Made by a program: the position numbers and the translations under genes
Part shown: in pieces, positions 1 through 7,707 of the stretch
Position numbering within the stretch: the stretch's first letter is position 1
Layout of the letters: every line of letters starts with the position of its first letter
The notes under the pieces: model-generated
Told to the model about the DNA's origin: nothing
Databases searched by the model: none
The model's input: the letters and a program-made list of their open reading frames with translations, nothing else
Assembly: GCF_008084145.1 (NCBI RefSeq)
Contig: NZ_VSDO01000001.1
Coordinates: 62,001 to 126,000, forward strand
Origin: Paenibacillus faecis
GTDB taxonomy: Bacteria; Bacillota; Bacilli; Paenibacillales; Paenibacillaceae
DNA length: 64,000 nt
Direction of reading: 5' to 3'

Positions 1-456
1 CGGTTCATTAATCTTTATCATGTTTCCAAACCACTCGGCCAGACTCCCGCCCATCTGTACCGCGGTTCCTTCCCTTCCCGCCGATCCGCCGAACAGGTGG
101 GTTCCAAGCGTACCCAGCAGCACCAATGGGGCCATGCGAAGCGGGATCCGTTCGGTTCCGTCTTGAATGCGTTCAAGAATTAAATTATTACCTTTGCCGC
201 TATTGTTACCGAATTTCATATACAAATAGCTGATCATCGCGCCCCCGGCCGGAAGCAGATAGAGCAGCCACTCATGTCTTACCCGTTGCCCCGTAACAAA
301 ATCGAGACTTAGCAAAAAAACCGCCGATGCGCTTCCCGCCATAACGCCGACCGCGCTCCCCAGCAGCAGCCATTTTAGAAACGAGCCCGGATAAGCCGCA
401 TACGAAAGCGGATCCGCCGATTTTCCTCTCCAGGCGCGCCCTTTGTTTAGTTTCAT
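1..456 (-). CDS. ClC-family chloride channel/antiporter, N-terminal part (cut by window edge)
   Basis: An open frame of 152 codons runs from an ATG at 456 to the window edge without a stop, so only the N-terminal third is present. It has two hydrophobic segments and then the ClC signature GSAGREGTAVQMGG followed by SLAEW; the GREG motif lines the anion-selectivity region in ClC proteins. The family moves chloride (or fluoride in a subclade) across the cytoplasmic membrane as channel or proton antiporter. The usual Pro after GREG is Thr here, so the exact anion is unclear. A GGAGG lies about 19 bases upstream of the start and an AAGGGG about 10 bases upstream. Family assignment is firm; substrate is inference. 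Confidence 0.85.
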   Translation of the reverse strand, partial: MKLNKGRAWRGKSADPLSYAAYPGSFLKWLLLGSAVGVMAGSASAVFLLSLDFVTGQRVRHEWLLYLLPAGGAMISYLYMKFGNNSGKGNNLILERIQDGTERIPLRMAPLVLLGTLGTHLFGGSAGREGTAVQMGGSLAEWFGNMIKINEP

Positions 457-608
457 ATGTAAACGCCCCTTTTTTCCTCCAAAATAAATACATTTCAGCG
501 CAGTAAACCAGAATAGTTTATCCCATGCAATCAGGCCCGTCAATAAACTTGGTTCCATCATCCCCTATTCGCCCTCCGCGCATAGAATAAAGCAACTCCA
601 AAGAAAAG

Positions 609-1712
609 GTGATGCCATTGTCCAGCTATCGTAAGGCCTACTTGCTCAAGCAGCGCTACGCCGCACGGATGCTTAAACAGCTCGGCGTTCACGGGATCGG
701 CGTCGGTTTCAAAGATCCGGCCAAGCCCCGGAAAGGGGCGGCGGTCATCGTTTATGCGGATGCCGCCACCTCTGCCGCCGCCGGGCGAAAACGTGGAAAA
801 GCCAAATCCACTCGCGCGGTGGTTTTGCCGGCCAAATTAAAATCGGCAGTCCCGGTTCGTATCGTACGAACAGGCAAGTTTCGTAAACACGGCTTAGACG
901 GATTAAAATTTAGACGGCGCATTCGCCCGGTGATTGCCGGTTACAGTGTCGGAACCCCGAATGTTTCCGGAACGGCGGGACTCATCATTAGCGACAAAGG
1001 CTGTCCGAAGAGCCGATATATCCTCAGCAACAACCATGTGCTCGTAAACGAGAACACGGACCGCCGCTCCCTTACGCTTCAGCCCGGCGGCGCCGACGGC
1101 GGGACGCTACCACGCGATCAAATCGGCGTGATGGACCGGTTTGTCCGGCTGCGGAAGACGAAACCCAACTTCCTTGACGCCGCTACTTCCAAGCCGTTTC
1201 GCCGCAGCCTGCTTCGTCCGGAATACGCCGTGTTCGGACGCGTTCCCGGCTATGTGCGGACCTACAAAATCGGCGACAAATTGAAAAAAGTCGGCCGTAC
1301 GACCGGTGTCGTGACGGGGACGGTGGAGTCGATCCATACGGATATCCAGGTTGACTACGGGGATTACGGAGGGCTAGGGACAATCACTTTCAAAAACCAA
1401 AGCGTGATCCGCGGAAAACGCCCTGTTTCCTTAAGCGGGGATTCGGGGTCCGTCTGGCTGACGCGGTGCGGAAACCTGGCCGCTGCGGTCAATTTTGCCG
1501 GATCGGATGAAGGGCGGTTGTCGATCGCTTACCCGGTGGATTGGTTCATGCGGGTATTTGGGACCCGCGTCGCATCGGCCCGAAAATGCCAGCTTAACTC
1601 CCCGGGACGCGGAAGCAAGCAAAAGTTTATGTGCGTACAACCCTTATCGGGGAAAATCATCAAATCTCTGCGTCCCCGAAAATGCCGAACCGTTGGAAAA
1701 AAGACAAAATAA
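609..1712 (+). CDS. trypsin-like (S1-fold) serine peptidase
   Basis: About 367 residues with a chymotrypsin-fold triad visible in order: His in LSNNHVL (about residue 142), Asp in FLDAAT (about 190) and Ser in LSGDSGSVW (about 280), the GDSG motif being the catalytic-serine signature. The N-terminal 60 residues are basic and include GVHGIGVGFK, typical of the bacterial proteins related to plant NAL1. No signal peptide is evident, so it is probably cytoplasmic. The start is uncertain: GTG 609, ATG 612 and TTG 618 are in frame, and the Shine-Dalgarno-like AAAGGTGA at 606-612 fits TTG 618 best. It ends in a strong terminator shared with the convergent sigma factor gene. Target unknown. Confidence 0.8.
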   Translation: MMPLSSYRKAYLLKQRYAARMLKQLGVHGIGVGFKDPAKPRKGAAVIVYADAATSAAAGRKRGKAKSTRAVVLPAKLKSAVPVRIVRTGKFRKHGLDGLKFRRRIRPVIAGYSVGTPNVSGTAGLIISDKGCPKSRYILSNNHVLVNENTDRRSLTLQPGGADGGTLPRDQIGVMDRFVRLRKTKPNFLDAATSKPFRRSLLRPEYAVFGRVPGYVRTYKIGDKLKKVGRTTGVVTGTVESIHTDIQVDYGDYGGLGTITFKNQSVIRGKRPVSLSGDSGSVWLTRCGNLAAAVNFAGSDEGRLSIAYPVDWFMRVFGTRVASARKCQLNSPGRGSKQKFMCVQPLSGKIIKSLRPRKCRTVGKKTK

Positions 1713-1754
1713 AAAAAGCTCTCTCCAGGACGGGGTCCTGGAGGGAGCTTTTTT
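1712..1754. terminator. bidirectional Rho-independent terminator
   Basis: A 14-base inverted repeat (GCTCTCTCCAGGAC with GTCCTGGAGGGAGC) is flanked by seven A on the left and six T on the right, so it can end both the protease transcript and the convergent sigma factor transcript. Confidence 0.9.
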
Positions 1755-1769
1755 GTTTCAAGCTGCGGT

Positions 1770-2666
1770 TTATTCCATAAAATCCTTCAGTCGTTTGCTG
1801 CGGCTCGGATGTCTCAGCTTCCGCAGCGCTTTGGCTTCAATCTGACGGATCCGTTCGCGGGTAACTCCAAACTCTTTACCCACTTCTTCGAGCGTACGAG
1901 TCCGTCCGTCGTCCATGCCAAAACGCAAGCGAAGCACGTTCTCTTCCCGCTCGGTCAACGTGTCCAGCACTTCTTCCAGCTGTTCCTTCAGCAGCTCGTA
2001 AGCCGCGGCTTCAGCGGGAGCCGGAGCATCGTGATCCTCGATAAAGTCGCCCAAATTGGAATCGTTCTCCTCGCCGATCGGCGTTTCCAACGATACCGGC
2101 TCTTGCGCGATTTTCATAATTTCGCGCACTTTCTCGGGCGTAAGATCCATCTCCTTGGCGATTTCCTCCGGAGTCGGTTCGCGGCCGATCTCCTGCAGCA
2201 ATTGCCGAGATACCCGGATCAGTTTATTGATCGTTTCCACCATATGAACCGGGATCCGGATCGTTCTTGCCTGGTCCGCAATCGCCCGCGTGATCGCCTG
2301 ACGAATCCACCAGGTGGCATAGGTGCTGAATTTAAAGCCTTTGGAATAGTCGAACTTCTCCACCGCTTTAATCAAGCCCATATTCCCCTCTTGGATCAGA
2401 TCCAGGAATACCATACCTCGGCCAACATAGCGCCGGGCGATGCTGACAACGAGCCGGAGATTCGCCTCGGCGAGACGGCGTTTGGCATCTTCGTCCCCCT
2501 GCTCGATACGCTGGGCAAGCTGAATTTCTTCATCCGCGGACAAAAGGGGGACGCGCCCGATTTCTTTAAGATACATGCGAACCGGATCATCAATTTTGAC
2601 GCCCGGCGGCAGACTCAGGTCATCTGTAAAATCAAGTTCACTGCCTTTTGTCAAATCCTCTGTCAT
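1770..2666 (-). CDS. primary-type sigma-70 factor, SigA/RpoD paralogue lacking region 1.1
   Basis: 298 residues nearly identical in pattern to Bacillus SigA from region 1.2 onward: [12 protein letters not shown] (1.2), [16 protein letters not shown] and [13 protein letters not shown] (2.1-2.4), [12 protein letters not shown] (3.0), [18 protein letters not shown] (4.2) and the terminal [13 protein letters not shown]. Only about 18 residues precede [12 protein letters not shown], whereas SigA of Bacillus (371 residues) has about 70 more, so the autoinhibitory region 1.1 is absent. It is not next to dnaG, where the housekeeping rpoD normally lies, which argues for a second, paralogous copy. It would direct RNA polymerase to promoters of the TTGACA/TATAAT type. 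A good sigma-A promoter lies upstream and a terminator downstream. Confidence 0.92.
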   Translation of the reverse strand: MTEDLTKGSELDFTDDLSLPPGVKIDDPVRMYLKEIGRVPLLSADEEIQLAQRIEQGDEDAKRRLAEANLRLVVSIARRYVGRGMVFLDLIQEGNMGLIKAVEKFDYSKGFKFSTYATWWIRQAITRAIADQARTIRIPVHMVETINKLIRVSRQLLQEIGREPTPEEIAKEMDLTPEKVREIMKIAQEPVSLETPIGEENDSNLGDFIEDHDAPAPAEAAAYELLKEQLEEVLDTLTEREENVLRLRFGMDDGRTRTLEEVGKEFGVTRERIRQIEAKALRKLRHPSRSKRLKDFME

Positions 2667-2733
2667 GGCTCAGACCCCCACCCTAGTAATGGAAAACAGT
2701 AACAATTTTTTTTCTAACGACGGCATACCCTAT

Positions 2734-2762
2734 TTGACAAATTAGTGCTATTATGCTATTAT
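2734..2762 (+). promoter_or_regulatory. strong sigma-A-type promoter facing away from any plus-strand gene
   Basis: TTGACA at 2734-2739 and TATTAT at 2757-2762 with a 17-base spacer. No plus-strand gene follows; the next plus-strand signal is an intrinsic terminator at 2861-2888. It runs opposite to the promoter of the sigma factor gene and lies within that gene's leader. Confidence 0.6.
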
Positions 2763-2806
2763 ATAAGCAATGTTGAATTGATTTGCCTTTTATTTGACTA
2801 TCCGTC

Positions 2807-2835
2807 ATTCTAACACATTTAATGTTATTTTACAA
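2807..2835 (-). promoter_or_regulatory. predicted promoter of the sigma-A paralogue
   Basis: On the minus strand TTGTAA (2835-2830) and TAGAAT (2812-2807) are separated by exactly 17 bases. It would give a leader of about 130 bases before the ATG at 2666. Confidence 0.5.
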
Positions 2836-2860
2836 GATTATTTTTTATGAATGATAATAT

Positions 2861-2888
2861 ACGCTGGTCCCTGGGACCAGCGTTTTTT
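2861..2888 (+). terminator. intrinsic terminator of the candidate small RNA
   Basis: ACGCTGGTCC, CTG loop, GGACCAGCGT and six T. Confidence 0.75.
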
Positions 2889-2927
2889 GTTCCCCTCTTT
2901 CGTAAACTCCTCTGAAAGAAACTCCAT

Positions 2928-3572
2928 TTACACGGGTTCGCGATCGGCCCAAACCTGTTCCAGCGTATTCAGGAACACCTCTGTGGGCTGGGCTCCCGTC
3001 ACGGCATATTTTCCGTCCAGCACGAAGCAAGGCACCGCACGGATCCCCAACTCCCCGGCTAGCCTCTCATCCGCACGCACCTGTTCGCCGTAATCGTCCG
3101 ATTTAAGCAGGTCGCTCACCTCTTCCCCGTTTAGACCTGCCCCTTGCGCCAGGAAAATTAACGTTTCGGTATCTCCGATATGCAAGGAGTCCGTAAAATA
3201 CGCTTTAAACAACCGCTCGGAAATCTCCGCCATCTTCCCTTGCTTTTTGGCATACTGCGTTAAACGGTGCGCATCGAAGGTATTGGTAGGGATCATCGTG
3301 GCAAATCTGTATACCAACCCTTCTTGCTCCGCCTGTTCCGCTACCCGGTCATTGGCGGCTTTGGCCTCCTCCAGCGACATTCCGTATTTGGCCGCCAACA
3401 GTTCCTGCATGCTCGATTGAACCTCCTTGGACATGGAGGGATCAAGCTCAAAACTGCGGAAGATCACTTCGACTTCGTCTTTATGTTTGAAGAGATCAAG
3501 CGCTTTTTCAAATCGTCTTTTCCCCAAATAGCAAAACGGACAAGCATAGTCCGACCAAATTTCCACCTTCAT
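2928..3572 (-). CDS. DsbA-family oxidoreductase (FrnE-like)
   Basis: 214 residues beginning MKVEIWSDYACPFCYLGK, with the thioredoxin-fold active site CPFC at residues 11-14 and the helical insertion typical of the FrnE branch of DsbA/2-hydroxychromene-2-carboxylate isomerase-like proteins. The cis-Pro is in GIRAVPCFVLDGKYAVTGAQ, which characterises the branch. There is no signal peptide, so the protein is cytoplasmic; the family catalyses thiol-disulfide exchange and has been linked to oxidative stress. A 51-residue gene lies 63 bases upstream on the same strand and may be cotranscribed. Confidence 0.9.
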   Translation of the reverse strand: MKVEIWSDYACPFCYLGKRRFEKALDLFKHKDEVEVIFRSFELDPSMSKEVQSSMQELLAAKYGMSLEEAKAANDRVAEQAEQEGLVYRFATMIPTNTFDAHRLTQYAKKQGKMAEISERLFKAYFTDSLHIGDTETLIFLAQGAGLNGEEVSDLLKSDDYGEQVRADERLAGELGIRAVPCFVLDGKYAVTGAQPTEVFLNTLEQVWADREPV

Positions 3573-3635
3573 GCATTAGCTCCTCCTTATGTTTTCCCAG
3601 CGTACTCCTTATTTTCATGCGGGAGTGTCGTTGTG

Positions 3636-3791
3636 TTACCGAATCAGCCCCATCTCCCTGGCCTGATCCTCCGTCAGAATGAATTGTTCCGTCTCCCAAA
3701 TCTCGTCTTCGGAAGAGATGCCGAACGCTTCCATCACCTGTTTCCAGATCCCTCTTTCCACCGCTTCGCTTTGGGTGATGATAATTTTCAT
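3636..3791 (-). CDS. small hypothetical protein, 51 residues
   Basis: An ATG at 3791 follows AAAGGAG with good spacing and opens a 51-codon frame ending at 3636. The protein begins MKIIITQSEAVERG and ends ILTEDQAREMGLIR, is acidic, and reads like a compact folded domain, not chance coding. It has no cysteines, membrane segment or signal peptide. It is placed just upstream of the FrnE-like gene on the same strand. I think similar short proteins occur in other Bacillales, but I cannot name a function. Confidence 0.7.
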   Translation of the reverse strand: MKIIITQSEAVERGIWKQVMEAFGISSEDEIWETEQFILTEDQAREMGLIR

Positions 3792-4186
3792 TTCGCCCCG
3801 CTCCTTTTAAAATCCTTTATTTCTATGATAACCGACCTGTAGGCCTTTGAAGCTTCTTTTCATTATATCGCATAAACCGGACCACCGGCCTATAGTTCCC
3901 GGTGAACCCGTCGAAAACTGGATACCCCTGTTAATATTTCTATTTTTTTAGCAAAAATAATCCTTTTGACCTATGTCAAAATTCGACAATCCTGACGAAA
4001 ATATGAGCATAACCCTTTCTTAAGTCATAATTCCCTCGACATTCAGGGATATTCGACCTAAAGACTGGAGGACTTTCTTTTGCGGGAGGTAAGGCCTGGA
4101 GTTCCATCTGTTCCCTTTTTGTGTCGTCCGCTACTCCTAGTCGCAATTCCACAACTCGAAGATCAATAAAGGAGTGTACATCTTCC
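3792..4186. other. intergenic region, no gene recognised
   Basis: About 395 bases between divergent genes. A TATAAT in minus orientation (3867-3862) could be the -10 of the small-protein/FrnE unit, but no good -35 is present. Towards the plus side there is a TTGACC at 3965 without a matching -10. I see no riboswitch consensus. Confidence 0.4.
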
Positions 4187-5092
4187 GTGAAAACTATCGC
4201 TACCCCCCGCAAATTTGCCGTGCTGCTTGCTGCTCTTCTGCTTTGCTCGCTTCTGGTCGGCCCGTTCGTTCACGCTGAATCCGGGAGCGTCTCCAAAGCG
4301 AGAACGACCTGGTTGTGGCACACCGCTCTTATCCAGACTGACTCGTCCGAATTGCTTGACTTTGCAAAGTCCCAAGGCGTCGGAATCCTGTATCTGCAAA
4401 TCAGTACGAAAGTGGATCTTGCCTCCTACCGTTCTTTTATTCGCCAGGCCACGGAAATGGGCATTGAGATTCATGCCTTGAACGGCGCCCCGGATTGGGC
4501 GCTCGAAACAAGCCGTCCGAAATTGGACGCGTTTATGACATGGATTCGCGATTATCAACGAAGTGCAGCCCCGGAAGAAAAGCTGGCAGGAATCCAAGTA
4601 GACATCGAACCTTATCTGCTGCCGATCTGGAAAACGGATTACGCCGCCCTGGTGAACCAGTGGCAGAATAATATCAATCAACTGGTCGCCCAGGCTTCGG
4701 ACATAGGTCTTCCGCTTTCGGCCGCGCTTCCTTTCTGGCTGGATAATTACAAAGTGCCGGACAGCGAGCAATCGTTAAGTTCCTGGATGATCTCCAAATT
4801 CGATAGCGTCACTCTCATGTCCTACCGGGACAGCGCCAAAGCGATCTACGATACGGCCAAAACGGAGTTTGCCGAAGGTGAAGGCATGAACAAGAAAATC
4901 TACACCGGTGTCGAAACCAAACCTTCAAAAGAAGGGAATTCCATTACTTTTTACGAAGAAGGCATTGATGTATTGAACGAACAGCTCGTCCTGCTGGAAC
5001 AAATGGGCGGCTCACATTCCTCCTTCGGCGGGATCGCCGTCCATGACCTCGTCGGTTGGATGGACCTCGCCCTTCAAAAAGTAGCGCAATAA
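4187..5092 (+). CDS. secreted TIM-barrel-like protein, possible glycoside hydrolase
   Basis: Start chosen at GTG 4187, 12 bases after AAAGGAG, because it gives a clean Sec signal peptide (KTIATPRK, hydrophobic LLAALLLCSLLVG, then VHAES); an upstream ATG at 4121 has no ribosome site. About 301 residues. The mature part alternates predicted strands and helices (GVGILYLQIS, IEIHALNGAPDW, GIQVDIEPYLLP, LPLSAALPFWLD, SVTLMSYRD, GGIAVHDLVGW), a TIM-barrel pattern. The VDIEP motif resembles the acidic motif on strand 4 of GH18-like barrels. The next gene carries a clear paralogue of this domain. Fold is fairly confident; enzymatic activity is inference. Confidence 0.65.
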   Translation: MKTIATPRKFAVLLAALLLCSLLVGPFVHAESGSVSKARTTWLWHTALIQTDSSELLDFAKSQGVGILYLQISTKVDLASYRSFIRQATEMGIEIHALNGAPDWALETSRPKLDAFMTWIRDYQRSAAPEEKLAGIQVDIEPYLLPIWKTDYAALVNQWQNNINQLVAQASDIGLPLSAALPFWLDNYKVPDSEQSLSSWMISKFDSVTLMSYRDSAKAIYDTAKTEFAEGEGMNKKIYTGVETKPSKEGNSITFYEEGIDVLNEQLVLLEQMGGSHSSFGGIAVHDLVGWMDLALQKVAQ

Positions 5093-5104
5093 GCAATAGG
5101 TTAA

Positions 5105-5157
5105 CAAAACCCCGATCTTCAGTCCTGATCTTCCGGCTGGAACGGGGTTTTATATTT
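5105..5157 (+). terminator. predicted terminator
   Basis: AAAACCCCG and CGGGGTTTT pair across a 28-base loop that contains a second small hairpin (TTCC/GGAA), followed by TATATTTTT. Confidence 0.6.
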
Positions 5158-5167
5158 TTATCAATGT

Positions 5168-5197
5168 TTGACAAAAAAAGGACAATTTAAGGTTATT
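5168..5197 (+). promoter_or_regulatory. possible promoter of the multidomain secreted protein
   Basis: TTGACA at 5168-5173 and GTTATT at 5192-5197 with an 18-base spacer; the -10 is poor, so this is tentative. Confidence 0.3.
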
Positions 5198-5318
5198 GCA
5201 ACTGCAAAAAAAGTGCATCACAATATTACAAAATTAGATGTTGGAGCGTATCCACTATCTTTCATATCCCCTAAACGGAAACGACCGATGCTGCCGCTCC
5301 GGAAAGAGAGGGTTCCCT

Positions 5319-7619
5319 ATGCCAAGACGTGAACAGGTTGTGCTTCACCGTTTCTCCGGCGTCTTTCGGTTCAGGTGGTTGTTTGCTTGTATCTTCCTCT
5401 GTCTCGTCCCTCTGATCGCAATACCGGCTCCAAGCGCTTTTGCCGAATCCAGACTGACTCTAGATTCCCCTGCGGAGGGTGAACAGCTTCCCCCGGGTAT
5501 AGTCAGGATTAGCGGGCAGTATTCCGAAACCTATGATATCAAGCTGGTCGTGAACGGGCTCCGGCAAATCCCCACCGTCATGGAAGCCACCTATGGCTCG
5601 GAAAGCGGCACGTGGTTTGCCGATCTCGACACCTCCAGGTTCGATGGAACGATCTCCCTTGTGGCCAAAGGCACCCAGACCTCCACCCGTTACGGCGTAT
5701 CCAGTGCCACCACTGCCGTCTACGTGGATAATCCGCAGGTTAGCATCCCGCAGGTGCAAATTGTCAGTCCCGAAGACGGGTCAAAAATCAAAAGATCCAC
5801 GAAGCTTCCCGTCAAAGTCCGGGTAGACGCCAAAAACGACATCGATCGTGTCGAGGTCCGGATCAACGGCGGTCCCTGGGCAACGGCTCTGCCCCGAAAA
5901 GGGCAGTACGAGTACATTTGGAACACCAAGAAATCCAAGAACGAAACCTTCAGCATCGAAGCCAGAGCGATCGATGAATACGGAAACGAAGGCCGCAGCA
6001 CGACCTCGTATGTTTACACGGGACTGAAGAATGTGGAGCCTAATACGCTCCAACCTCAAGACCGGGCGATCTGGATTTGGGAAAAAGCCGCGTATAATCT
6101 CTTTTTGAATCCCGGTTCGAAACATGCATTGAAAGCGCTTGCGGACGATACGGACACCTTCGGGTCCGATCCGATCACCACGTTTTACATCGGAGTGTTC
6201 CCGTATGAAGGCGTGGATATTCTTGAAGATGAGCCGGAACGGGTCCGGGAATTTGTGAAATGGGCCCACGACAACGGTTATCAGGTGCATGCCTGTATCG
6301 CCGGGGGGACCGTTCCTCCCTACTATGGCGCGCTCGCTCCCTTTCACGGCTATGCCATCCGCGAGATGGAGAAGGTGATCAACTACAATCTGTCCTCCGC
6401 ACCCGAAGAGCGGTTTGACGGGGTCAATGTCGATATCGAGCCTTATATTCTGCCCGAATTCCGTGCGCAAAAACCGGAAGTACAGCTTCAATACCTGGAC
6501 ATTCTGCAAAAAATGATTGAACGCAGGGATACGGCCGGGATTCACCTTCCCTTCGGTCCCGCTATTCCCCGCTGGTTCGACAGCAGCGATGTCGCCCAGG
6601 ATATCACCTGGAACGGTGAAACCAAATGGCTCTCCGAGCATGTTCAGGATATGAGCGATTACATCTCGATCATGGATTACCGGGACACCGCGGATGGCAG
6701 CGCGGGCATTATCGTTCAGGCGCAAGGCGAACTGGATTACGCGGCTTCTATCGGGAAACCCGGTTCGGTCGTCGTCGGCGTGGAAACGCTCGATATCGCC
6801 AACAGCGGAGATCCCGAAACGATCACGTTCCGCGAGGAAGGCAGAACCTATATGGAAGCGGAGCTGGATAAGGTGTACGCCGCATTTGCGGAGCATCCGG
6901 CGTTTGGCGGTATCGCCATGCACCATTACGATTCCATTCGCTGGCTTCCCTCCGAATGGGGGCCCGGCGGCTTCAAGTGGACGATGGATCCGCCCGACGT
7001 TTCGCCGCCTTCTCCCTTGAACGGAGACCCTACGGCTTCGACGGTCAATCATAGCTCCATCGATTTGAATTACGGCCGCGCCACCGACGATTCCGATATC
7101 GAAGAATATATCATTTATCGCAGCACGGAGCCCGGATTCGTACCGGACGACTCTCTTATCGGGGGCAGATCCCGCGATTTGTCTTACCGGGATTCCGGGC
7201 TGCTTCCGGATACCGTTTATTACTACAGAGTGGCGGCGGTGGACATCAGCGGAAATATCGGCCCGGCTTCCGCCGAGGTGGCATCCGTCACCACCTCCAC
7301 CTATCTGCGCCCGATGATCGTCGGCGACATGAACGTTACGTTTGACGGTACCCGGGCGAAAGTCACCCTGCAGGTGATCGATCTGGAAACCGGCGAAGGC
7401 ATCCCCGCAGAGGTGCATGGCCGCTTTGTTTATAACGGCGGCAAATACGTGGATCTGCAGACCGATGCCGACGGCTACGCCACGGCGACCTCCGAAGCAC
7501 TCCCGCCTGCCTCCGGCATGGTCGGTTTCTGGCCTCAGCGGATCGTGGCCGGCGGATATTATTGGGCCTCCGCCTATGACCGCCCGCACATCGCTACGGT
7601 ATCCTGGCCGGAAAACTGA
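5319..7619 (+). CDS. secreted multidomain protein: two Ig-like domains, TIM-barrel-like domain, fibronectin III, C-terminal beta domain
   Basis: Start ATG 5319 follows GAGAGGG with 7-base spacing and gives a signal peptide (FRWLFACIFLCLVPLIAI, cleavage near SAFAES); an ATG at 5238 lacks a ribosome site. About 766 residues. Order: Ig-like repeat near 45-140, a second one (SPEDGSKI...) near 150-240, a TIM-barrel-like domain near 255-550 with GVNVDIEPYILP, ISIMDYRD and GGIAMHHY, a fibronectin type III domain near 560-660 (YIIYRSTEPGF, TVYYYRVAAVD), and a C-terminal beta domain. The barrel is paralogous to the protein encoded immediately upstream. Such architecture is usual for secreted enzymes acting on polysaccharide or cell wall; no catalytic activity can be assigned. 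Confidence 0.75.
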   Translation: MPRREQVVLHRFSGVFRFRWLFACIFLCLVPLIAIPAPSAFAESRLTLDSPAEGEQLPPGIVRISGQYSETYDIKLVVNGLRQIPTVMEATYGSESGTWFADLDTSRFDGTISLVAKGTQTSTRYGVSSATTAVYVDNPQVSIPQVQIVSPEDGSKIKRSTKLPVKVRVDAKNDIDRVEVRINGGPWATALPRKGQYEYIWNTKKSKNETFSIEARAIDEYGNEGRSTTSYVYTGLKNVEPNTLQPQDRAIWIWEKAAYNLFLNPGSKHALKALADDTDTFGSDPITTFYIGVFPYEGVDILEDEPERVREFVKWAHDNGYQVHACIAGGTVPPYYGALAPFHGYAIREMEKVINYNLSSAPEERFDGVNVDIEPYILPEFRAQKPEVQLQYLDILQKMIERRDTAGIHLPFGPAIPRWFDSSDVAQDITWNGETKWLSEHVQDMSDYISIMDYRDTADGSAGIIVQAQGELDYAASIGKPGSVVVGVETLDIANSGDPETITFREEGRTYMEAELDKVYAAFAEHPAFGGIAMHHYDSIRWLPSEWGPGGFKWTMDPPDVSPPSPLNGDPTASTVNHSSIDLNYGRATDDSDIEEYIIYRSTEPGFVPDDSLIGGRSRDLSYRDSGLLPDTVYYYRVAAVDISGNIGPASAEVASVTTSTYLRPMIVGDMNVTFDGTRAKVTLQVIDLETGEGIPAEVHGRFVYNGGKYVDLQTDADGYATATSEALPPASGMVGFWPQRIVAGGYYWASAYDRPHIATVSWPEN

Positions 7620-7640
7620 CCGGGGGGGTAATCCTAGATT

Positions 7641-7669
7641 TTGAGAGTTTGGATCGCTCCGTTTATAAT
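7641..7669 (+). promoter_or_regulatory. promoter of the UPF0173 hydrolase gene
   Basis: TTGAGA (7641-7646) and perfect TATAAT (7664-7669) with a 17-base spacer, 39 bases upstream of the ATG. Confidence 0.8.
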
Positions 7670-7707
7670 GGAAAAGAGTGTAATTCCAATGAGTAAAGGA
7701 GCGATCC
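7651..7707. repeat. perfect 10-bp inverted repeat spanning promoter spacer and ribosome site
   Basis: GGATCGCTCC at 7651-7660 lies in the -35/-10 spacer and its exact complement GGAGCGATCC at 7698-7707 covers the Shine-Dalgarno of the hydrolase gene. The left arm is upstream of the predicted transcription start, so this cannot be an RNA hairpin from that promoter; a DNA operator pair is possible. Confidence 0.45.

Larger units (their letters stand above)
2769..2888 (+). ncRNA. candidate small RNA (promoter plus terminator, no ORF)
   Basis: A TTGACA-17-TATTAT promoter is followed about 100 bases later by a perfect 10-bp stem with a three-base loop (ACGCTGGTCC ... GGACCAGCGT, 2861-2883) and six T. 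The hairpin has a T-tract only on the plus strand, so it does not serve the minus-strand oxidoreductase gene next to it. The predicted transcript of about 120 nt is partly antisense to the leader of the sigma-A paralogue. I recognise no known RNA family. Confidence 0.4.

Noticed and set aside
3990-4186. Possible riboswitch in the leader of the first TIM-barrel gene
   Set aside because: I compared it with c-di-GMP, c-di-AMP, SAM and cobalamin consensus features and found no ordered match.
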